Under the pieces are notes generated by a model. The model was not told the DNA's origin, did no database searches, and saw nothing but the letters and a program-made list of their open reading frames with translations. A stretch of 26,319 nucleotides of DNA from an uncultured Rhodocyclaceae bacterium (GTDB taxonomy: Bacteria; Pseudomonadota; Gammaproteobacteria; Burkholderiales; Rhodocyclaceae): assembly GCA_937892345.1 (NCBI GenBank), contig CALAGF010000025.1, positions 1 to 26,319 of the forward strand. Direction: 5' to 3'. How positions within the stretch are numbered: the stretch's first letter is position 1; every line of letters begins with the position of its first letter. This document shows, piece after piece, positions 8,476 to 16,417 of this stretch. The position numbers and the translations under genes are program-made.

Positions 8476-9330
8476 ATGCAAGCCGCCTTTCCCCTGCTGT
8501 TCGTCTTTCTCTGGAGCACCGGTTTCATTGGCGCCAAATATGGCCTGCCGTATGCCGAGCCGCTGTCCTTTCTGCTGACCCGTTACGGCTTGGTCATTAC
8601 CCTGATGCTGTTGATTGCACTGGCGACCCGCGCACCCTGGCCGAAAGACCGGGCGCAATGGCTGCATATCGGGATCTCCGGTGTGCTGGTGCATGCCGTG
8701 TATCTGGGAGGGGTGTTCGTGGCGATCAAGCACGGTTTGCCTGCCGGGGTGACGGCGCTGGTCGTTGGTATGCAACCGTTGTTGACTGCATTCGGCGCCG
8801 GGTGGCTGCTCGGTGAGAAAGTGAGCGCTCGCCAATGGGGTGGGCTGGCGCTGGGCTTTGTCGGTGTCGGACTGGTGGTTTCCGGCAAGCTCGGTGATGC
8901 CGCACTGGGGCCGATGTTGATTCCGGCGGTGATTGCGCTCATCGGGATTACGGCCGGCACGCTGTATCAGAAGCGGTTTTGCGCCAAGTTCGATTTGCGT
9001 ACCGGCTCGGTGATCCAGTTTGTGCCGACGGCACTACTGACGGCGATTGCGGTGGCCTGCTTTGAAAACTATCGCATCGAATGGACGGGTGATTTTCTCT
9101 TTGCGCTGGGCTGGCTGGTGCTGGTTTTGTCGATTGGCGCGATCAGCTTGCTCAATGTGCTGATCCGCAACGGCAGCGCAGTCAATGTGGCCAGTCTCTT
9201 TTACCTGACCCCGCCGACAACGGCCGTGGTGGCCTGGGTGGTTTTTGGCGAACAACTGACGTTGACCGCTGCATTGGGTATGGCGATTGCCGTGAGTGGC
9301 GTGTATCTGGTGGCGAGGCCGGCAAAGTGA
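8476..9330 (+). CDS. EamA/DMT-family permease
   Basis: Inner-membrane transporter of 284 residues with about ten hydrophobic segments in two EamA repeats. The first opens with FPLLFVFLWSTGFIGAKYGL and contains HAVYLGGVFVAIKHGLPAG; the second ends with LFYLTPPTTAVVAWVVFGEQL, a typical end-of-repeat signature. I chose ATG at 8476, four bases past the exonuclease stop; an open frame reaches further upstream but lies inside the previous gene. The ribosome site is weak, so translation is probably coupled. Its stop codon overlaps the GTG start of ruvC, so the permease is cotranscribed with DNA-repair genes, without an obvious functional link. The substrate is unknown. It differs clearly from the EamA protein at the start of the window. 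Confidence 0.9.
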   Translation: MQAAFPLLFVFLWSTGFIGAKYGLPYAEPLSFLLTRYGLVITLMLLIALATRAPWPKDRAQWLHIGISGVLVHAVYLGGVFVAIKHGLPAGVTALVVGMQPLLTAFGAGWLLGEKVSARQWGGLALGFVGVGLVVSGKLGDAALGPMLIPAVIALIGITAGTLYQKRFCAKFDLRTGSVIQFVPTALLTAIAVACFENYRIEWTGDFLFALGWLVLVLSIGAISLLNVLIRNGSAVNVASLFYLTPPTTAVVAWVVFGEQLTLTAALGMAIAVSGVYLVARPAK

Positions 9331-9860
9331 GCGCTGTGCGCATTCTCGGTATCGATCCGGGCCTGCGGGTGACCGGTTTCGGCGTGATCGAGAAGCATGG
9401 CAACCAGTTGGTTTATGTCGCCAGCGGCTGTATCAAATCGAACGACAAGGAATTGCTGCCGCAACGGATTGCCACCCTGTTTGCAGGCATCAGCGAAGTG
9501 ATTGCGACCTATCGTCCGGATCAGTCGGCAGTCGAAAAGGTATTCGTGAACGTCAATCCGCAATCGACCTTGCTGCTGGGCCAGGCTCGCGGGGCAGCGA
9601 TCAGCGCCTTGGTGCACGGTGGCTTGTCGGTGGCGGAATACACCGCCTTGCAGGTCAAGCAAGCGGTGGTTGGGCAAGGCAAGGCCGCCAAGGAGCAGGT
9701 GCAGGAGATGGTGGTTCGCCTGCTCAAACTATCGGGTGCACCCACCGCAGATGCGGCGGATGCCTTGGCCTGTGCGATTTGCCACGCCCACGGCGGACAG
9801 GGATTGGGGGCGCTGGCGACCGCCGGGTATCGCGTTCGCGGCGGTCGGCTGATAGGATGA
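9327..9860 (+). CDS. ruvC: Holliday junction resolvase RuvC
   Basis: Endonuclease that cuts Holliday junctions moved by RuvAB, 177 residues, normal length. The four catalytic acids are present: Asp10 in GIDPG, Glu70 in VEKVF, and Asp142 and Asp145 in ADAADALACA. NVNPQSTLLLGQARGA and GQGKAAKEQV are further family signatures. It starts at GTG 9327, whose last two bases overlap the TGA of the permease gene. ruvA follows after 34 bases. Confidence 0.98.
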   Translation: MSAVRILGIDPGLRVTGFGVIEKHGNQLVYVASGCIKSNDKELLPQRIATLFAGISEVIATYRPDQSAVEKVFVNVNPQSTLLLGQARGAAISALVHGGLSVAEYTALQVKQAVVGQGKAAKEQVQEMVVRLLKLSGAPTADAADALACAICHAHGGQGLGALATAGYRVRGGRLIG

Positions 9861-9894
9861 GAACCTGTTTGAACATACAGTATCTGGAACATCC

Positions 9895-10473
9895 ATGATT
9901 GGAAGACTGAGCGGCATCGTTGCCGAAAAGAACCCGCCGCAGATTGTCCTCGACGTCAATGGCGTCGGCTATGAGCTGGATGTGCCGATGAGCACCTTCT
10001 ACAACCTGCCGCCGGCCGGCGAAAAGACGCGTCTGCTGACCCATTTCGCGGTGCGCGAAGATGGTCATTACTTATACGGTTTCCTCACCGAGGCCGAGCG
10101 CTTTGCCTTCCGCCAGCTACTGAAGGTGTCCGGTATTGGTGCGCGTACCGCGCTCTCGGTGCTGTCCGGGCTGTCGGTGGGTGACTTGGCGGCCGCAGTG
10201 GCGCAGCAGGAGCTGGGGCGGCTGATCAAGATTCCCGGTATCGGCAAAAAAACGGCTGAACGCCTGTTGCTGGAACTCAAGGGCAAGCTGGCTGAAAGCA
10301 GCGGGATTACGATCAATTCTCCGGTCGACGATGCCCGCGCCGATATTTCCAATGCCTTGCTGGCGCTCGGATACAACGAAAAGGAAGCGGCGGCAGCGCT
10401 CAAGCAATTGCCGGCCGATGTGGGTACCTCCGATGGTATCCGGCAAGCCCTCAAGTTGTTGTCCAAGGCCTGA
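9895..10473 (+). CDS. ruvA: Holliday junction DNA-binding protein RuvA
   Basis: Binds four-way junctions as a tetramer and guides the RuvB motor. 192 residues. The N-terminal OB-fold domain begins with MIGRLSGIVAEKNPPQIVLD. Two helix-hairpin-helix motifs follow: LKVSGIGARTALSVL and IKIPGIGKKTAERLL. The C-terminal domain III (ADISNALLALGYNEKEAAAAL), which contacts RuvB, is complete. It starts at ATG 9895, 34 bases after ruvC. Its TGA overlaps the ATG of the AI-2E-family gene, so the order here is ruvC-ruvA-permease-ruvB. Confidence 0.98.
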   Translation: MIGRLSGIVAEKNPPQIVLDVNGVGYELDVPMSTFYNLPPAGEKTRLLTHFAVREDGHYLYGFLTEAERFAFRQLLKVSGIGARTALSVLSGLSVGDLAAAVAQQELGRLIKIPGIGKKTAERLLLELKGKLAESSGITINSPVDDARADISNALLALGYNEKEAAAALKQLPADVGTSDGIRQALKLLSKA

Positions 10474-11522
10474 TGCTGCAAGCACGCGATCCCAAGCAGC
10501 TGGCGCAGATTGCGCTGGTGGTGCTGCTTATTGTCGGCTGCATCGCGGTCTTGCTGCCTTTTGTCGGCGCCCTGCTCTTTGCCTTCGTGATCTGGATCTG
10601 CACCTGGAATCTTTACGAGGCACGCGTCCTGCCACGGATTGGCTTTCGGACCAGCCTCGGTGCTTCCCTGATGGTGCTGATGCTGGTGCTCATCTTGTTG
10701 CTGCCGACCGTATTTCTCGCCGGGGCCTTGGTCAGTGGTGCCGATCAGATGGTTCAGGTGGCCAAGCCTTATCTGGAACAGGGTTTGCCGGTTGATCCGC
10801 CTTCCTGGCTGGGCTCGATCCCGCTGGTCGGTGACATGGCAAAGGACTTCTGGCATGAGTTCGCCGGCAGTCGCGAGGCCTTGAACAGCCTGCTGGGCAA
10901 ATTGCTGGCCCCTGCCCGCCAATTCATGCTCGCCGCTGGCGGGGTGGCGGCAAACGGCCTGTTGCAGCTGGCCTTGGTCCTGTTCGTGATGTTCTTCCTG
11001 TACCGCGATGGCAATGTGGTTTCCAAGGCTTTGTTCATCGGTTCCCGCAAGCTCGGGGGCGAGTTGGGCGAGGGTTTGCTGCTCAAGGCGCGTGGCACGG
11101 TGATTGGGGTCATGCTGGGGATCGTCGGTACGGCAGCGGCGCAAGGCACCGTGGCGATGATCGGTTTTTTGCTGGCCGGCGTGCCGGGGGCAGTGTTGCT
11201 CGGCTTTTCCACTTTTTTCCTGTCGATGATTCCGGTGGGGCCGCCGCTGATCTGGGGCGGTGCCGCGGCCTGGCTGTACACCGAAGGCCAGACTGGCTGG
11301 GCCATCTTCATGGTGCTGTATGGTCTGTTGGTGATCAGCAGCATCGATAATTTCGTCAAGCCCATCCTGATGGCGCGTGGCGCCGGCATTTCCATTTTGT
11401 TGATTGCCCTGGGAGTGCTCGGCGGGGTGCTGGTCTTTGGCTTTATCGGCATTTTCCTCGGGCCGGTGCTGCTGGCGCTGGGACAGATGTTGCTGACGCG
11501 CTGGCTGCGCGAGGAAACCTAG
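10473..11522 (+). CDS. AI-2E/PerM-family membrane permease
   Basis: Integral membrane protein of 349 residues in the AI-2E transporter family (TqsA/PerM/YdiK type). Hydrophobic segments cluster at about residues 13-60, 67-92, 157-175, 207-260 and 275-345, with a hydrophilic middle region, as usual for the family. Signatures include FVMFFLYRDG, GVPGAVLLGFSTFFLSMIPVGPPLIW and DNFVKPILMARG. It starts at ATG 10473 in a TGATG overlap with ruvA and ends three bases before the ruvB ATG codon at 11525, so it is embedded in the ruv operon. Members have been linked to autoinducer-2 export or to ion/proton exchange; the substrate here cannot be stated. Confidence 0.92.
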   Translation: MLQARDPKQLAQIALVVLLIVGCIAVLLPFVGALLFAFVIWICTWNLYEARVLPRIGFRTSLGASLMVLMLVLILLLPTVFLAGALVSGADQMVQVAKPYLEQGLPVDPPSWLGSIPLVGDMAKDFWHEFAGSREALNSLLGKLLAPARQFMLAAGGVAANGLLQLALVLFVMFFLYRDGNVVSKALFIGSRKLGGELGEGLLLKARGTVIGVMLGIVGTAAAQGTVAMIGFLLAGVPGAVLLGFSTFFLSMIPVGPPLIWGGAAAWLYTEGQTGWAIFMVLYGLLVISSIDNFVKPILMARGAGISILLIALGVLGGVLVFGFIGIFLGPVLLALGQMLLTRWLREET

Positions 11523-11524
11523 AA

Positions 11525-12604
11525 ATGATTGAAACCGACAAGCTGGCGAGCGCGGCATTTCCGCGTGATACGGTCGACCGCATCATTGCCCCGAATTCCA
11601 GATCGGCGCAGGAAGAAGCGCTGGAACGTGCCCTGCGCCCTAAGCGGCTGGCCGACTATACCGGCCAGGCGAAAATCCGCGAACAGCTCGAAATCTTCAT
11701 ACAGGCGGCAAAGAACCGCAGCGAATCGCTCGATCATGTGCTGCTTTTCGGCCCGCCCGGACTGGGCAAAACAACGCTGGCGCATATTGTTGCCGCTGAA
11801 ATGGGCGTCAACCTGCGCCAGACTTCCGGCCCGGTGCTGGAACGTGCCGGCGACCTTGCGGCCATCCTGACCAATCTGGAACCGCATGATGTGTTGTTCA
11901 TCGATGAAATTCATCGCCTGAGCCCGGTGGTCGAGGAAATCCTCTACCCGGCGCTGGAAGATTTCCAGATCGACATCATGATCGGCGAAGGTCCGGCTGC
12001 GCGTTCGGTGAAGCTGGATTTGCCGCCTTTCACGCTGGTCGGCGCAACGACGCGGGCCGGCATGCTGACCAATCCCTTGCGTGATCGCTTCGGCATTGTT
12101 GCCCGGCTGGAGTTTTACACCGCCGAAGAGTTGAAAAGCATTGTCAGTCGCTCGGCCTCGCTGCTCAATGCACCGATCGATCCGGAAGGGGCTTTCGAAA
12201 TTGCCAAGCGCTCGCGCGGCACGCCGCGGATTGCCAATCGCCTGCTGCGCCGGGTGCGTGACTACGCGGAGGTCAAGGCAGACGGCAATATCACGCGCGG
12301 TGTCGCCGATCTGGCTTTGCACATGCTTGATGTCGACCCGGCCGGCCTCGATCTGATGGACCGCAAACTGCTGTCGGCGGTGATCGACAAGTTCGGCGGC
12401 GGTCCGGTGGGCGTCGACAATCTGGCGGCCGCCATCGGTGAAGCCCGCGACACCATCGAGGACGTGCTGGAGCCTTATCTGATCCAGCAAGGCTATCTGC
12501 AGCGCACCCTGCGCGGGCGTATTGCCACGCCGGCCATTTATCGCCATCTCGGCTTGATGGTGCCGGCGCAGCGAGACGGCGGCCAGTCCGACCTGCTTGG
12601 CTAG
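11525..12604 (+). CDS. ruvB: Holliday junction branch-migration helicase RuvB
   Basis: AAA+ motor driving branch migration with RuvA, 359 residues. Walker A is GPPGLGKT and Walker B is LFIDEIHRL. The sensor region GATTRAGMLTNPLRDRFG and the C-terminal winged helix, with GGGPVGVDNLAAAIGE and LEPYLIQQGYLQRTLRGR, are intact. The N-terminus is slightly longer than in E. coli RuvB. ATG at 11525 follows the permease stop by two bases; GAGG about ten bases upstream can act as ribosome site. A GC-rich hairpin follows the gene. Confidence 0.98.
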   Translation: MIETDKLASAAFPRDTVDRIIAPNSRSAQEEALERALRPKRLADYTGQAKIREQLEIFIQAAKNRSESLDHVLLFGPPGLGKTTLAHIVAAEMGVNLRQTSGPVLERAGDLAAILTNLEPHDVLFIDEIHRLSPVVEEILYPALEDFQIDIMIGEGPAARSVKLDLPPFTLVGATTRAGMLTNPLRDRFGIVARLEFYTAEELKSIVSRSASLLNAPIDPEGAFEIAKRSRGTPRIANRLLRRVRDYAEVKADGNITRGVADLALHMLDVDPAGLDLMDRKLLSAVIDKFGGGPVGVDNLAAAIGEARDTIEDVLEPYLIQQGYLQRTLRGRIATPAIYRHLGLMVPAQRDGGQSDLLG

Positions 12605-12606
12605 GG

Positions 12607-12633
12607 CGGCGCCTGAGCACGCTCCGGGCGCCG
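12607..12633 (+). terminator. GC-rich hairpin after ruvB
   Basis: CGGCGCC at 12607-12613 and GGCGCCG at 12627-12633 are perfect 7-base inverted arms around a 13-base loop, starting two bases after the ruvB stop codon. No T-run follows, so it may be a weak terminator or an mRNA end structure. A candidate promoter for the next gene follows closely (TATGAT, 12642-12647). Confidence 0.35.
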
Positions 12634-12641
12634 GCTGGCGT

Positions 12642-12647
12642 TATGAT
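12642..12647 (+). promoter_or_regulatory. Candidate -10 box for the DUF2330 gene
   Basis: TATGAT (5 of 6 to consensus) lies 35 bases before the DUF2330 start, in the short gap after the ruvB hairpin. No good -35 sequence is seen at 16-18 bases, so this is tentative. Confidence 0.25.
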
Positions 12648-12681
12648 GCTTCGCCCGGTCGTGATCTTTCGGAGTCTATCC

Positions 12682-14058
12682 ATGAAAAAAACCGTTCTTG
12701 CACTGATGTTGACCGCAGCAGTCGGCAGCGCGCAGGCTTTTTGCGGCTTTTACGTCGGCAAGGCCGATGCCAAGCTGTTCAATGAAGCCTCGCAGGTGAT
12801 TGTGGTGCGTGACGGCGAGCGTACCGTGGTCAGCATGCTGAACGACTACCAAGGGCCGCTCAAGGAGTTCGCGGTCGTCGTGCCCGTCCCCAGTGTGTTG
12901 CAGAAGGGCCAGATCAATGTTGGCGACAAGGCTACTTTCGAGCGTATTGATGCCTATTCGGCACCGCGTCTGGCCGAGTATTACGATGCCAATCCCTGCG
13001 ATCGGCCCCATCCCGAAATGATGCGCCGCGACATGGTGACCATGGCAGCGCCGATGGCCGGTGCCGTGGCCGAATCCTCCAAGGCGCTGGGGGTCAAGGT
13101 TGAAGCCAGCTATACAGTCGGCGAGTACGACATCGTGCTGCTCTCGGCCACGCAATCGGAGGGTCTGGAAACCTGGTTGCGCCAGAGCGGTTACCGGATT
13201 CCGCCAAATTCGGCCAAGGCGCTGGCACCTTACATCCGGCAGAACATGAAATTTTTCGTTGCCAGGGTCAACCTTGCCGAACAGGCAAAAACCGGCTTCC
13301 AGATGCTGCGTCCGCTGCAATTTGCCTACGAATCCGAAAAATTCATGCTGCCGATCCGGCTTGGCATGGCCAATGCCAACGGCCCGCAGGATCTGATCGC
13401 TTTCATGCTGACCAAAAACGGTCGGGTGGAAACCAGCAACTACCGTACCGCCAAGTTGCCGGCGAACATGGATTTGCCGGTGTTTCTCAAGCAGGGCGAC
13501 GAGTTCCGCAACTTTTACAAGGCCATGTTCGCCGAGCAGGCAAAGAAGGAAGGCTATCGGACGGTCTTTACCGAATATTTCTGGGACATGGGCTGGTGCG
13601 ATCCTTGTGCCGCCGATCCGCTGTCGCCCGAAGAGCTGCGCAAGGCCGGTGTCTTCTGGCTGAATCAATCCGCCGAGGGCAGCGTACCGGGGGCGCCGCC
13701 GATGCCCATGCGCGGTCGCATCATGCCGCCGGGTGGTGCCCAGCCGGTGATGCTCACCCGTCTGCATGTCCGCTATACGCCGGAAACCTTCCCCGAGGAT
13801 TTGATGTTCCAGGAGACCGGTGACCGGCAGAATTTCCAGACTCGCTATGTGCTGCGTCATCCCGCCAAGGTCAAGCCGGATGCCTGTCCCGAGGCCAAGC
13901 CTTATCTTGATGCGGTCCGTCAGCGCCAGGAACGTGAAGCTCAGCAACTGGCCACGCTGACCGGTGGCGACATCAATACGATCCGGAGCAAGCTTGCACT
14001 GCCGCCCTCGCCGCCTCAGAAGCCTTGGTGGGAGAGCCTTTGGGAGCAATCGAAATAG
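12682..14058 (+). CDS. Secreted DUF2330 protein with WCDPC motif
   Basis: A 458-residue exported protein of unknown function. ATG at 12682 has GGAG seven bases upstream. The N-terminus MKKTVLALMLTAAVGSAQA is a clear signal peptide with an AQA cleavage site; the mature protein then begins FCGFYVGKAD. The conserved early pattern of an N-terminal Cys followed by VVSMLNDYQGPLKEFAVVVPVP is typical of DUF2330. The mature protein has five Cys, at about residues 21, 106, 306, 309 and 402. Cys306 and Cys309 form WCDPC, a CxxC pair resembling a thiol-disulfide site, although the fold is not that of thioredoxin. The C-terminus is a charged helix and a Pro/Trp-rich tail. The last bases overlap the probable start of an RnfD-like membrane protein, suggesting coupled synthesis. 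A periplasmic redox role is inference. Confidence 0.88.
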   Translation: MKKTVLALMLTAAVGSAQAFCGFYVGKADAKLFNEASQVIVVRDGERTVVSMLNDYQGPLKEFAVVVPVPSVLQKGQINVGDKATFERIDAYSAPRLAEYYDANPCDRPHPEMMRRDMVTMAAPMAGAVAESSKALGVKVEASYTVGEYDIVLLSATQSEGLETWLRQSGYRIPPNSAKALAPYIRQNMKFFVARVNLAEQAKTGFQMLRPLQFAYESEKFMLPIRLGMANANGPQDLIAFMLTKNGRVETSNYRTAKLPANMDLPVFLKQGDEFRNFYKAMFAEQAKKEGYRTVFTEYFWDMGWCDPCAADPLSPEELRKAGVFWLNQSAEGSVPGAPPMPMRGRIMPPGGAQPVMLTRLHVRYTPETFPEDLMFQETGDRQNFQTRYVLRHPAKVKPDACPEAKPYLDAVRQRQEREAQQLATLTGGDINTIRSKLALPPSPPQKPWWESLWEQSK

Positions 14059-14915
14059 GCCTCTTGCGGCGGTTGACCGTGGTGGATGCCCGGTTTTTCC
14101 AGATCGCATTTCAGGCCATCTTGCTCACTGTCGGTGTGCTACTCCGGGATTTCAGTCTGCTGCCCTTGCAGATGGCGCTGGCCATCGCCGCGGCCTTGCT
14201 GGTGCAGGCCACATGCCTGCGGCGACTGCATCTGGATGCGGTCGGTTATCTGAGTCCGCTGATTACCGGCTTGGGCCTGTCTTTGTTGCTGCGGGCCGAT
14301 AGCCTGTGGGTGCATCCGCTGGTCGCAGCTTTGGCCATCTGCGGCAAGTTCCTGATTCGGGTGCGCGGCAAGCATGTCTTCAATCCGGCCAATTTTGGCG
14401 TTGGTCTGGCCTTGCTGGCCCTGCCCGGCACCTGGGTGTCGCCTGGCCAATGGGGTAACGATCTGGGGATTGCCATCTGGCTGCTTGCGCTGGGCGGCCT
14501 GGTTGCCCAGAAGGCAAGACGTGATGATGCAGCCTGGCTGTTTTTGAGCGTATTTCTCGGGTTGACCGTATTACGCCTCTGGCAGCTTGGCCATGTGCCG
14601 GCGCGGATCTGGGAAATATTCATGCATCAGTCGCTCAACGGTGCGCTCTTGCTCTTCGCCTTTTTCATGATTTCCGATCCCATGACCCTGCCCGACCGGC
14701 CGGCTGTACGTCGTATGCATGTGACACTCGTGGCGGTGGGCGCGTTTGTCTGGCAATTCCTGTTTTATCAGCCGAACGGGCCTTTATGGGCCTTGCTGGC
14801 ACTGGCCTCGCTGGTGCCTTTGTGGGACGCGATCTGGCCGGGAACTCCGCATAAATGGCATGGAAACAGATCGTTACAGACGAATGTTGCCGTGCAAGGT
14901 AAAATCCGCGGATGA
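14028..14915 (+). CDS. Orphan RnfD/NqrB-like membrane protein lacking the flavinylated Thr
   Basis: Polytopic inner-membrane protein of about 295 residues with some ten hydrophobic segments. FNPANFGVGLALLAL (about residue 118) and the block NGALLLFAFFMISDPMTLPDRP (about residues 204-225, split by no gap) match the FNPA and TDPVT regions of RnfD/NqrB. The motif that carries covalent FMN in RnfD/NqrB, SGAT just before the TDPVT block, reads NGAL here, so the acceptor Thr is Leu207. No other rnf or nqr gene is in the window. The start is uncertain: GTG 14028 is used, but TTG 14040, with GGAG 5 bases upstream, or later codons are possible; all overlap or abut the end of the DUF2330 gene. The stop overlaps the ybgC start (ATGA). 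Its role is unknown. Confidence 0.8.
   Translation: MGEPLGAIEIGLLRRLTVVDARFFQIAFQAILLTVGVLLRDFSLLPLQMALAIAAALLVQATCLRRLHLDAVGYLSPLITGLGLSLLLRADSLWVHPLVAALAICGKFLIRVRGKHVFNPANFGVGLALLALPGTWVSPGQWGNDLGIAIWLLALGGLVAQKARRDDAAWLFLSVFLGLTVLRLWQLGHVPARIWEIFMHQSLNGALLLFAFFMISDPMTLPDRPAVRRMHVTLVAVGAFVWQFLFYQPNGPLWALLALASLVPLWDAIWPGTPHKWHGNRSLQTNVAVQGKIRG
14877..14905 (+). promoter_or_regulatory. Candidate internal promoter directly before ybgC
   Basis: TAAAAT at 14900-14905, preceded at 17 bases by CAGACG (GAC core, 3 of 6), lies inside the 3' end of the RnfD-like gene. The start site predicted seven bases after the -10 box is 14912, the A of the ybgC ATG, which would give a leaderless tol-pal transcript. 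Confidence 0.35.
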
Positions 14916-15334
14916 ATCTCGAGCCCACTGCCAAGGCCTTCACAATACCTGTGCGGGTCAATTACGAAGACACCGATGCCGGCGGTGTCGTCTACTACGC
15001 CAATTACCTGCGTTTTTTCGAGCGTTGCCGCACCGAATGGATGCGCTTCGCCGGTTACGACCAGTCGGCGCTCGCGACTGAAGCCGGGATCGGTTTTGTC
15101 GCACGCAAGGCCAGTTGCGAATATCTGCGGCCGGCACGCCTGGATGACGAGCTGACCATTGCCCTCGAAGTGGAAAAACTGACCCGTGTGCGGGTCATTT
15201 TTCGCCAGCAGGCAAGACGCGGCGATCAGGTGCTGGTCACCGGCACCGTGGAAATTGCCTGCGTGAACATGTCGACCATGACACCCTCCCCCATTCCCGA
15301 TTTCTTGTACTCCAAGCTGGAAGCGCTCAAATGA
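14912..15334 (+). CDS. ybgC: YbgC-family acyl-CoA thioesterase of the tol-pal operon
   Basis: Cytoplasmic hot-dog-fold thioesterase, 140 residues. The family signature NYEDTDAGGVVYYANYLRFFERCRTEW contains the catalytic Asp region and is complete. YbgC proteins hydrolyse acyl-CoA and are linked to phospholipid metabolism at the tol-pal locus (family knowledge). ATG at 14912 overlaps the stop of the RnfD-like gene, and the ybgC stop overlaps the tolQ start (ATGA). A TAAAAT box ends 6 bases before the ATG, and no Shine-Dalgarno is visible (CCGCGG), so translation is either coupled or leaderless. Confidence 0.96.
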   Translation: MNLEPTAKAFTIPVRVNYEDTDAGGVVYYANYLRFFERCRTEWMRFAGYDQSALATEAGIGFVARKASCEYLRPARLDDELTIALEVEKLTRVRVIFRQQARRGDQVLVTGTVEIACVNMSTMTPSPIPDFLYSKLEALK

Positions 15335-16008
15335 ACGTCACCCAGGATCTCTCCATCCTCCATCTCATTCTTCAGGCCAGCGCGGTCGTACAGGTCGTCA
15401 TGGCCTTGCTTGCCGGGGTTTCCTTCATGTCCTGGTACTACATTGCGATGAAATGGTTCGCAGTGCGTCAGGCCCGCGAAAAAACCGAAGGTTTCGAGCG
15501 CGACTTCTGGTCTGGCGGCGATCTCAACAATCTTTACCAGAGCGCGGTCAACGACCGTCATCACGCGGGTTCGATGGAGCGTGTGTTCGAGGCCGGTTTC
15601 CGTGAATTCACCAAGTTGCGGGTTCAGAAGAATCTGGATCCCAAGGACGTGGTTGACGGCTCCCGTCGCGCCATGCGGGCGACTTATCAGCGTGAGATGG
15701 ATGCGCTGGAATCGCACCTGGCCTTTTTGGCATCGGTCGGCTCGGTATCGCCGTATATCGGTCTGTTCGGTACGGTCTGGGGGATCATGCATGCCTTCCG
15801 TGGCTTGTCGAATGTCGGTCAGGCCACGCTGGCATCGGTTGCGCCGGGGATTGCCGAAGCGCTGGTGGCCACGGCGATTGGCCTGTTCGCCGCCATTCCT
15901 GCCGTGCTCGCCTACAACCGCTTCTCTCATGACATCGATCGCCTCGCGGTACGCTACGAGTCGTTCATGGAAGAGTTTTCAAACATCCTCCAGCGGCAGA
16001 TGCGGTAA
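15331..16008 (+). CDS. tolQ: Tol-Pal proton-channel subunit TolQ
   Basis: Inner-membrane ExbB/MotA-type protein of 225 residues forming the proton channel with TolR. The first membrane helix is about residues 15-40 (VVQVVMALLAGVSFMSWYY). The conserved second and third helices lie in LAFLASVGSVSPYIGLFGTVWGIMHAF and APGIAEALVATAIGLFAAIPAVLAYN. Start ATG 15331 overlaps the ybgC stop; tolR starts three bases after the tolQ stop. Confidence 0.98.
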   Translation: MNVTQDLSILHLILQASAVVQVVMALLAGVSFMSWYYIAMKWFAVRQAREKTEGFERDFWSGGDLNNLYQSAVNDRHHAGSMERVFEAGFREFTKLRVQKNLDPKDVVDGSRRAMRATYQREMDALESHLAFLASVGSVSPYIGLFGTVWGIMHAFRGLSNVGQATLASVAPGIAEALVATAIGLFAAIPAVLAYNRFSHDIDRLAVRYESFMEEFSNILQRQMR

Positions 16009-16011
16009 GCC

Positions 16012-16413
16012 ATGCGCCAGCGTCGCCTCAAAAACGAGATCAACGTCGTCCCTTACATCGACGTCATGCTCGTCCTGCTGGTGATCTTCATGGTGGCCAC
16101 ACCGATGATGACCACCGGATCGGTCGAATTACCGCCGGCCGGCACTGCGCCGCAGAAGCCGGACAAATATCTCAAGGTGCAGATCGACAAGGACGGTGCA
16201 TTGGCCCTGTTCGATATCAACGGCAAGGAGCGCAAGCTCAATGGCCTGCGTGACCTGAAGACCCAGCTCGGTGCCATGCAGAAGGGCGGCGAATCCCTGC
16301 CGGTGCTGATCGCCGGTGATAAGGAGTCGTCCTACAAAAACGTCATTGAAGTACTTGATGAAGTGAAAAAGCTGGGTTTTTCCCGTGTCGCACTCGAAAC
16401 GGCGGTCAAGTGA
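16012..16413 (+). CDS. tolR: Tol-Pal subunit TolR
   Basis: ExbD-type protein of 133 residues with one N-terminal membrane helix and a periplasmic domain. NEINVVPYIDVMLVLLVIFMVATP carries Asp17, the proton-conducting residue of the family. The periplasmic part (DKESSYKNVIEVLDEVKKLGF) is complete. ATG at 16012 follows tolQ by three bases; tolA begins four bases after the stop. Confidence 0.98.
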   Translation: MRQRRLKNEINVVPYIDVMLVLLVIFMVATPMMTTGSVELPPAGTAPQKPDKYLKVQIDKDGALALFDINGKERKLNGLRDLKTQLGAMQKGGESLPVLIAGDKESSYKNVIEVLDEVKKLGFSRVALETAVK

Positions 16414-16417
16414 GCCG

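Noticed and set aside
10068..11558. Minus-strand ORF of 496 codons opposite ruvA and the permease
   Set aside because: The Gln/His-rich translation is typical of an antisense frame, and the plus strand encodes recognised proteins.
12676..14109. Minus-strand ORF of 477 codons opposite the DUF2330 gene
   Set aside because: The plus-strand gene has a ribosome site, a signal peptide and family motifs; the antisense frame has none.
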